From assembly GCA_949358305.1 (NCBI GenBank), contig OX442315.1, positions 4,156,001 through 4,216,000 of the forward strand: 60,000 nt of DNA. Direction: 5' to 3'. The notes beneath the pieces are model-generated. The model was given only the letters and a program-made list of their open reading frames with translations. It made no database searches and was not told where the DNA came from. Source of the DNA: Strigamia acuminata (taxonomy: Eukaryota > Arthropoda > Chilopoda > Geophilomorpha > Linotaeniidae). Within the stretch, counting starts at the first letter, position 1, and the number at the start of each line of letters is the position of its first letter. The translations under genes and the position numbers were made by a program. This document shows positions 53,149 through 60,000 of this stretch, piece by piece.

Positions 53149-53219
53149 ATTCAGCTTCGTCTGCGCCAGCCGCGGAAATTAAAAAGAAGAAATATCACAC
53201 TGGACCCGCAGGTCATGCC

Positions 53220-56200
53220 TTGGCAGAGGCACAGATCAAAGAACGCATACAGACCGTTCCGAAGAAGGAGGAAAAAGTGACGTTAACGAGTATGCAAGTG
53301 AGAACGAAACCGGAGGTCGACATGGATTGGACGGACCTTCCGTTCAATCTGGAGGTTGAGCCCCAGACATTACGCGTATTTCACTGCAATGTCACAAAAG
53401 CACATTGCGAAACTCTGTGTATGCTGCCAGTGGAGATAGAAAACCAAAAATTGTTCGGTCTACTGGATTCAGGAGCGGATCGTTCATACATATCCGAAGA
53501 TATAGTAAAGGACTTGGATATTGGAAAAAAGGTGGCACAAGTGAACGCGAACGTAGAATTGCTCACCGCCAACGGCTACGTCAAGCCGAAGGGCGTAGTT
53601 CGCATCATGATCGACTGGAAGGGGGGGAACCTGTCCCACCCCTTCATAGTCTTGCCATCCCACGACAAAGTATTCCTCCTAGGGATGGATATCATGGCGA
53701 AACTGAAAATTCAGCCAAACCCGATAACCCGTTCATGGAACTGGATAAGTCCCGAGGGAGAACGGCCAGTCCCCGTGGTCCCCCAAAAATTGCTGGACGA
53801 AGCCAAGGACAAAGAGGAATACGGAAGAGGATTGCGAAAATTCGTCCAAGAGTACGATTTCGCAGCCTTCACTCTGGAATTACAAAGGAGTAACGTCGTG
53901 GACACTCTAGTCGAGGAGGCAGCACTGCGTATCAACGAGGCATCGCTACTAAGGCGAGTGCTTCGAAAACATGAAAGAATTCTGACCAAGACACCTGGTC
54001 GAACGACGGAAGCAACCCACGAAACAGTCTTAACCACAGACAAGCCGATTCGAGTGCCTTACAAGGGGATGAACCCCCAGAAAAGAGACATTGTGACGCA
54101 AATGTGCCAAGACATGCTCGACAAGGGCATAGTAACGCAAGCCCTGGGCGAATACGCCATGCGGATCGTCCTGGTGACACGTCCAGGTTCGGAACCTCGA
54201 CTATGCATCGATTATCGCCCCCTGAACGCGATAACATTTATAGACCCGATTCAGATGCCGTCTATAGACTCGATCCTCCGGGAACTGAGCCCATTTAAGT
54301 GGGTAACCACCATGGACTTGTCAAAGGGGTATTGGCAGGTGGAACTCAAACCCGAAGACAAACTGAAAACAGCTTTCTACTCCCCGATAGGAAGACTAAT
54401 GTTCAACGTGATGCCGTTCGGGCTTGTAAATGCCCCGAGCACGTTCCAGAAATTGATCGAAAGCGTGTTGGGAGATATGCTTCACGACTTCGTGTGGGCG
54501 TATCTCGACGACATCATAATAACGTCGGACACATTCGAAGAGCATATAGACCACATCGACAGAGTGGTCTCTCGCCTAGCCAAGGCGGGACTCCACATCC
54601 ATCCAGGGAAGAGCAAGTTTTGCAGAAAAGAGCTTGCCTTCCTAGGATACCGAATAGGAGTCGAGGGAATCGCGATTGACCCCGAAAAGGTTAAAGCAAT
54701 AAACGGATTCCCCGCCCCCGAAGATATAAAAGGTGTCCAGAGATTTATGGGCATGGTCAATTTCTTCGGCCGACTACTCTCTGGTCTGGCTGAGGTGGCC
54801 GCGCCTATAACGGATCTCTTACGAACGGATAAAGAGTTTGAGTGGACGGTCCAGTGCGAGGCCGCATTTAGCACTATCAAGCAAATGCTGGCTGACGTCG
54901 AAAAGATGCCATTGCCGGACCTAAACCGACCGTTCGTGTTGCACACCGACGCGAGTAAAATCGGACTGGGTGCAGCCCTTCTGCAGACCCACGTGTACAA
55001 CGGAATCTCGCAGGAAGTACCCTGTATGTTTATAAGCAGAAAAATACAGGGCGCGGAGAAAAATTACACGGCAACGGAACTAGAATGCCTAGCCGTAATT
55101 TGGGCAGTTCGGAAGTTTCGCGACTATCTGGAGTACACGAACTTCGAGGTTCAGACAGATCACCAGGCACTAAGCTGGTTGATGAAGCTCAAGGAACCCT
55201 CCGGCCGACTCGCACGATGGCAACTGGAGTTAATGGCGTGCGATATAACAATTACGTACCGCCCCGGGAAGTACAATCATGTGGCCGACGCCCTCTCAAG
55301 AGCCCCAGCCTCTGACCCCCAAGGTCCAGACGACGACGGCGAGGACGACACCCACCTCTTGTACTGCCCGACTCCACGGAGAATATGGCGTTTGCGAAAG
55401 GCGAACGAGCTACCAGTGATGGAGCCCGAGGATAGAACGTTTTGTGGGTTTTGGACTCGAACATACCAGCCAGCGGGGACGAACGATTCAACATCCGAAA
55501 TTCAATCTCCGCCCCCCGGAGAAACCCACAAAACACTACTACGCGCCTTCACAGCAAAAATTGAAGAAAAAACGCAATATGCTCCACCCACGAGACGTGA
55601 GTCCATCGAACACCAGGCAGCAGACGCAAAATGTCAAATTATAACACAATATTTGCTAAACAGCGAATTTCCGGAAGGGATGACAAACCCCCACCGCCGA
55701 AAACAGTTCGTCAAGGAGGCAACAAGCTACCTCATAGATGATGAACTCCTGGTGAAATACCACCCGACGTTTCAAGATGACCTCAGCGAAGCGGGAAACT
55801 CGGTTAAAGTGGTCGTGCCGACATCACTACACACCCGACTGTTGTGGCTGATGCACGGACACCCGCTCGCCGGCCATTCTGGCGTGGCGAGGACCCTTTA
55901 TCGAGTAAAACAACTTTTCTTCTGGCCGGGCGCGCGGCAAAAGATAACGAAATTTATCCGACACTGCCCCCGGTGCCAAGCGTGCAGACCGCGAGATAAA
56001 GTGGCCAGAAACGCCATGTCTCTCGGACCCTACGCACCATTTGACTGCCTAAGCATAGACTTGATGGGCCCCAAGCCCACAACGGGAAACAAGAACATGT
56101 ATATTCTCGTAATTATGGATGTGGCCACCCGATGGCCGGAGCTGTACGCCCTCGCGAAGCCCTCGGCTGAAAACATAGTCGAGTGCCTTTACGACGTGGC

Positions 56201-57251
56201 AATGCGATTTGGGTTTCCCAGAAAACTCATTTCGGATAACGGCCCCCAATTCCGATCAAGAATATATAAGGACTTCTGTAGAAAATTTAAAATGGATGCA
56301 TCAAACACCTCCACGTATAATCCTCAGACAAACCCAGTCGAGAGATTAAATAAAGACATAAAGTATGCGCTGACAGTATTCACCGATATTCACAATCGAT
56401 GGGACGAATACCTGCGAGAAATCGCTTTCAGCATTCGCTCAACCGTGTCAAGAACACGCGAATTCTCACCGGCGTACCTCAACTTCGCCCGCGAATTAAG
56501 GATGCCATGGGACCCACGCGTTGCCGAAGCTGTTAACGTATTAGACCCATCGAGCCCACATGAGTACGTGTGCCGGTTGGAACAGACTATATCCGACACA
56601 TACCAGCATATGATGGCGCATATTTTCAACATGAGAGAGAGAATCGCAGATAAAGAAGGCGATCTCGCTTTCGCGAACTTTAAAGTGAATGATCTAGTGT
56701 GGAAGGAGGCACACACGTTGTCCAATGCAGCGAGGGGCATCGCCGCCGGTTTAGCCGACAAGAGGGACGGTCCCTATGTAATTGTGGCCGAACACGGCGG
56801 CAACGCATACCAACTGCGCCGCTTAGAGGACAACAAAAATTTTCAGTCGATACATGGCCGAGATTTAAGGCCATATCTGCCAGAGTTTCCCCAAGAAATC
56901 TGGCTGGAAGGTCAGACACACAGCGGCCAAGGGGGCACCGTGGTCGACACGTTCCAAAAAACAAATGAAGCTGAAAATATAACGAAGGACGAGGACGAAT
57001 TCTTCGACGCCGAATCCCCAGCCGACGAGGCTCCAACTCAGCCGGAGCAAGCAATTTCGGAGAGGGAGGAAGCAGAAGAATGTACTTCTGAAATGGAAAA
57101 TAAAAAAATTAATAATGAGAAAAATGCCAACACATCGGAGATGAACGAGCAAGTAGAGTCACGATCTACGAGCACGTCGAAAATCAACCTTCGACCACGA
57201 CGAAGCGATAATCCGTTCATTCGGGACGGCAAAGTCGTGGGGAAGAACTAA
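53220..57251 (+). CDS. Pol of element B, unit 2 (PR-RT-RH-IN)
   Basis: Same 1,343-residue translation as unit 1 with all catalytic motifs; in the -1 frame to gag. Identical Pol in both units shows that the units separated very recently. Confidence 0.96.
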   Translation: MAEAQIKERIQTVPKKEEKVTLTSMQVRTKPEVDMDWTDLPFNLEVEPQTLRVFHCNVTKAHCETLCMLPVEIENQKLFGLLDSGADRSYISEDIVKDLDIGKKVAQVNANVELLTANGYVKPKGVVRIMIDWKGGNLSHPFIVLPSHDKVFLLGMDIMAKLKIQPNPITRSWNWISPEGERPVPVVPQKLLDEAKDKEEYGRGLRKFVQEYDFAAFTLELQRSNVVDTLVEEAALRINEASLLRRVLRKHERILTKTPGRTTEATHETVLTTDKPIRVPYKGMNPQKRDIVTQMCQDMLDKGIVTQALGEYAMRIVLVTRPGSEPRLCIDYRPLNAITFIDPIQMPSIDSILRELSPFKWVTTMDLSKGYWQVELKPEDKLKTAFYSPIGRLMFNVMPFGLVNAPSTFQKLIESVLGDMLHDFVWAYLDDIIITSDTFEEHIDHIDRVVSRLAKAGLHIHPGKSKFCRKELAFLGYRIGVEGIAIDPEKVKAINGFPAPEDIKGVQRFMGMVNFFGRLLSGLAEVAAPITDLLRTDKEFEWTVQCEAAFSTIKQMLADVEKMPLPDLNRPFVLHTDASKIGLGAALLQTHVYNGISQEVPCMFISRKIQGAEKNYTATELECLAVIWAVRKFRDYLEYTNFEVQTDHQALSWLMKLKEPSGRLARWQLELMACDITITYRPGKYNHVADALSRAPASDPQGPDDDGEDDTHLLYCPTPRRIWRLRKANELPVMEPEDRTFCGFWTRTYQPAGTNDSTSEIQSPPPGETHKTLLRAFTAKIEEKTQYAPPTRRESIEHQAADAKCQIITQYLLNSEFPEGMTNPHRRKQFVKEATSYLIDDELLVKYHPTFQDDLSEAGNSVKVVVPTSLHTRLLWLMHGHPLAGHSGVARTLYRVKQLFFWPGARQKITKFIRHCPRCQACRPRDKVARNAMSLGPYAPFDCLSIDLMGPKPTTGNKNMYILVIMDVATRWPELYALAKPSAENIVECLYDVAMRFGFPRKLISDNGPQFRSRIYKDFCRKFKMDASNTSTYNPQTNPVERLNKDIKYALTVFTDIHNRWDEYLREIAFSIRSTVSRTREFSPAYLNFARELRMPWDPRVAEAVNVLDPSSPHEYVCRLEQTISDTYQHMMAHIFNMRERIADKEGDLAFANFKVNDLVWKEAHTLSNAARGIAAGLADKRDGPYVIVAEHGGNAYQLRRLEDNKNFQSIHGRDLRPYLPEFPQEIWLEGQTHSGQGGTVVDTFQKTNEAENITKDEDEFFDAESPADEAPTQPEQAISEREEAEECTSEMENKKINNEKNANTSEMNEQVESRSTSTSKINLRPRRSDNPFIRDGKVVGKN

Positions 57252-57631
57252 AAATAAAAGAAAATGTGATAACATGGAGCGGAGGCCTTGTAAAATAGAA
57301 AGATTTACTTACGAGAGCTGCTGCACATGTTGAGACGCGAAAATTTGGCTAAGTCCAAACTTCGCAACGAATTGTCGCAGTCACCACTAACAGACGAGAA
57401 GTTATGACGTATCGGGCGACCACGTGACAACGAAACCACGCGGTCGACCCCGTAGCGTCATTGCCAGCACGGCGGATCTCGCAAAATACGAGACGCGTTC
57501 GAGACCCACAATTCTCAGCGTCGATAGGCCCAGTTTCCGACTGTTTTTAACACGACGAGACGTGTTTTTTGCTTCTCCCCAAAGAGAAAACAAAGACCTC
57601 TCAAACAAAAACTTCTCTTTCCTAAATTGAA

Positions 57632-60000
57632 ATGGCCGATCGACGCAACCCACGATTAGAGCCGAGCGCATCGTCGAGAGACGAGAGCGACGGCCTAATC
57701 GTAAATGCAGAAGAAGATGAGAATTGGGACGAACAACCGCCGTTGCAGGTAAATTAGTGTGATTTCCCCAGAGAAATCACATAATTCTTTGAATCTGTTG
57801 CATCCAACCCAGATTGGAGCGTGACTTGTGACTGATATATTTCTTTCTGTTTTATTGTTGATTTAAGGCTGGCTAAAAAACCCGAGAGTGGACCCAGATT
57901 CACCTCGGAGTCAAGGCCGCCAAAAAACTAGAACAAAGGAAGTGTTCGCGGAATGGCGTCGTGGCAAACCAAAACCAAAACTAAAGGTTTTCTTTCTTTT
58001 AAATTTAAACATCGTAATAAATTAAAATACGATTAGAGTTAAAATAAAAAAGTTTAACGTAAAATTAAAATTTAACGATCGGTTTTGCCTGCGACCCCTT
58101 CCTAAAAGCGGATCACCTGAGTTCAAAAGTAGTGTTGGATCAGCGCTACGACGGCGGAGATCATCGCAGAACTGCGAAACAAGAAAATAAGACCGACGGC
58201 CGCAACAAAAGAAAGGAGCTGCTGCCACCGTCGATCTTGAGCATATTTCTGATCCCCATCGTTAACTGGGATTTATTATATTAATCTTGTGATCTAAAAT
58301 TATTCAGGTCGACCCGCTAGAATCGTGGGACGCCCTGCCTCCGACGGCGTCAACCGCCAACAACATCTTTCGCGGAGCCCTGCCGATTTACCTGCGGCAG
58401 GCCTATCCTGCGGAGACCAGCGCCTGGAAGATTCGATTGATGTATTCCAGGACCCTCGAAGAAAAATTCGAGCGATCGAAAACGCTGGTCGAGTGCATGA
58501 CGAAGGAGATGAGGGAGCGAGTGGGGCCGCGGATCCCACCCGATGCGGATCCGCCGAGCCCCGTTTACTCCGGGTATCTGGAAGAGGCTTACCCAGGCAC
58601 GGTGGCCGAGTTGCACACCTCCCACAGGTGGCGCGAGGCCCCGACCTTGGCAGCCCGCCAGAGAATAGTGGACGACGAGATCAAACGCTTAAAGCGCACC
58701 GAGACTCACGGAGTAACCCGAGTTCTCGAGAGAAACGGTTTCTCCCCCGAAGAAATCCGTAGATGGCTTCGCGACATCGAAGAAGATCATCTGACACCCA
58801 GATGGATACCGCCGGCGAATTTTACGGCCACGCAGTCTGAGATGTGGCAGTTATACCACGCTGGTATCCTGGGAAGTCGCCGCCATCACAGAAGATCGAA
58901 GCGTCCGGCGGAGTCCGCTCCACGCGGACCCGCACGAAGAAGACAGGCCGTCTCCCCAATAGAGGCCGGCCCGTCAACGAGTCGCGACTACCGCAGCCGC
59001 TCGAGCAGCTCCAGTTCCCGAACTCGAGTTGTCGTGCGCTCGGAGTGTCGCCGAGTAGTAACGCTCGAACCTGCCTCGCCAGACGACGCGCGGGCTGAGC
59101 GAACAGTCGAATCTTCCGCCCACTGGGCTGCGAGGACCGAGACACACCAAGATCGAGGAAAGAAAAGATCCTCGTTGTTTATGGCGATTACCACACAATC
59201 GTCAGATCAATCCTCGTCGCGACGAACCGTCTCATCACACCAGAGACCGGATTCCCCGTCGGACGTCCCCCAGAGGACGGTCCAACGAAGATCCGTCGCG
59301 GCCAACACCAGAAGGAACCGGAAACGCAAAGTACGTCAGAAGATGCGTGCACAATCCCTGATAGCCAAGGGATTAGAGAAGGAGCGAGAGATGGCCGCCG
59401 CGAAAAGGTCCGAACCCCAGAGTCTCGGACCCACGGCTGGGCCATCCAGGCTCCAAGCGGAGATCGACTTGGGAGAATTGACGGAGGAACAATTGTCCCA
59501 AGATGAGTCGGATAAGGATGGACCGGTTACGAAGCAGGATCTGGCCGTGGCTTTGAAGAACGCCTTCCGAGGATACGCGGCCAACCGGCCGTCGAGCTCA
59601 ACACCGGCTGTGCCAACCGCGCTTGTGCCCCCACAGGTGCAACCGCGATGGCCGCCACTCCTCGAGGGTACAAACCCAGCCGTGACCGCGTGGACTCCTC
59701 CCCGGATGATTCCGGTGGGAGATCCAACTCCGAAACGGGTCAGATACGATGACTTACCCGGGTTGGGCCGTCCACCATCACCCCCAACACCGCGCGTGTA
59801 TCGACCTCATCGCAACGCCGAGTGGTACGCACAGCGGGAGATGGACGCCCGGTGCCGGCGTGAAGCGGCCTATCCTCCACTCAGCGAGCTACGGGAATAT
59901 CTGGCCGAATACGAGAACCCCGCGATTGCCGAGTTGGCCATACGACAGGCCGACGCCGCCCAGACTCACCACATCAATTGGGCGATCGAACAGATGCGGA
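57632..60000 (+). CDS. Spliced ORF3 of element B, unit 2 (cut by window end)
   Basis: Exon 1 57632-57748 is fully open here (codons GAT GAG at 57716-57721 where unit 1 has GAA TAG), acidic at its end (EEDENWDEQ). Intron 57749-58307; exon 2 from 58308 is in phase and open to the window end, so about 1.1 kb of the C-terminal coding part is missing. This is the intact version of the gene and the best one for judging its N terminus. No signal peptide in exon 1, which argues against an envelope role. Confidence 0.75.

Larger units (their letters stand above)
37070..60000 (+). mobile_element. Tandem giant Gypsy retrotransposon (element B), two units
   Basis: LTR (37070-37889), internal region (37890-49104), LTR (49105-49924), then a second internal region running off the window end. 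The repeat period is exactly 12,035 bp. One complete element is 12,855 bp. The gag and pol translations of the two units are identical and I saw no difference between the two LTRs. The middle LTR is shared, with no host sequence between units. The left target duplication cannot be tested because the right end is outside the window. Confidence 0.95.

Overview
The window looks like nuclear DNA of an insect or closely related arthropod. The signs are spliced genes with GT/AG introns, the 3' end of a divergent ionotropic-receptor gene, P/THAP9-type DNA transposons and several Gypsy-type LTR retrotransposons. I cannot assign an order or species. Most of the 60 kb is transposable-element sequence. 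The host content I can support is one single-exon secreted EF-hand protein gene (3226-4521, +), the last two exons of an ionotropic receptor gene (19386-18784, -), and a possible promoter with a first exon near 19640-19812.

Layout. 1-3024: a decayed P-like transposase on the minus strand, without a THAP exon, next to a lone GGGGTTTCATT-type transposon end. 3226-4521: the secreted gene. 5585-6215: a dense array of alternating inverted copies of a GCCATTGG-type motif. 6320-16539: an element with TTAA target duplications and GGGGTTTCATT termini. It carries a 109-bp inverted repeat, a row of five hairpins with covarying stems, and an inserted 8.1-kb Gypsy element (element C, 8326-16452). 16583-18119: a palindrome-rich element and a 616-bp tandem duplication. 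18784-19386: the ionotropic receptor exons. 19874-36969: a P-like transposon with 242-bp terminal inverted repeats and a 7-bp target duplication. Its six-exon transposase frame (885 codons) is interrupted only by a 13.4-kb Gypsy element (element A, 20655-34060, ACGT duplication). 37070-60000: a second giant Gypsy family (element B) as two 12,035-bp units sharing a middle LTR (LTR-internal-LTR-internal), running off the window end.

How the genes work together. In elements A and B, Gag is followed in the -1 frame by Pol (protease, reverse transcriptase, RNase H, integrase with a GPY motif). Both have an A AAA AAC slippery heptamer near the end of gag. After pol, both carry a third gene in the same layout: a short acidic first exon, a phase-0 intron, and a long second exon. 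The two third-gene products are distant homologues and show no signal peptide or membrane segment, so they are not ordinary envelope proteins. I regard this spliced non-envelope ORF3 family as the best candidate here for something undescribed. Several copies are broken: element A has one in-frame stop in gag and one in ORF3, and element B unit 1 has a stop in ORF3 exon 1 that unit 2 lacks. LTR pairs are nearly identical in all three Gypsy elements, so the insertions are recent.
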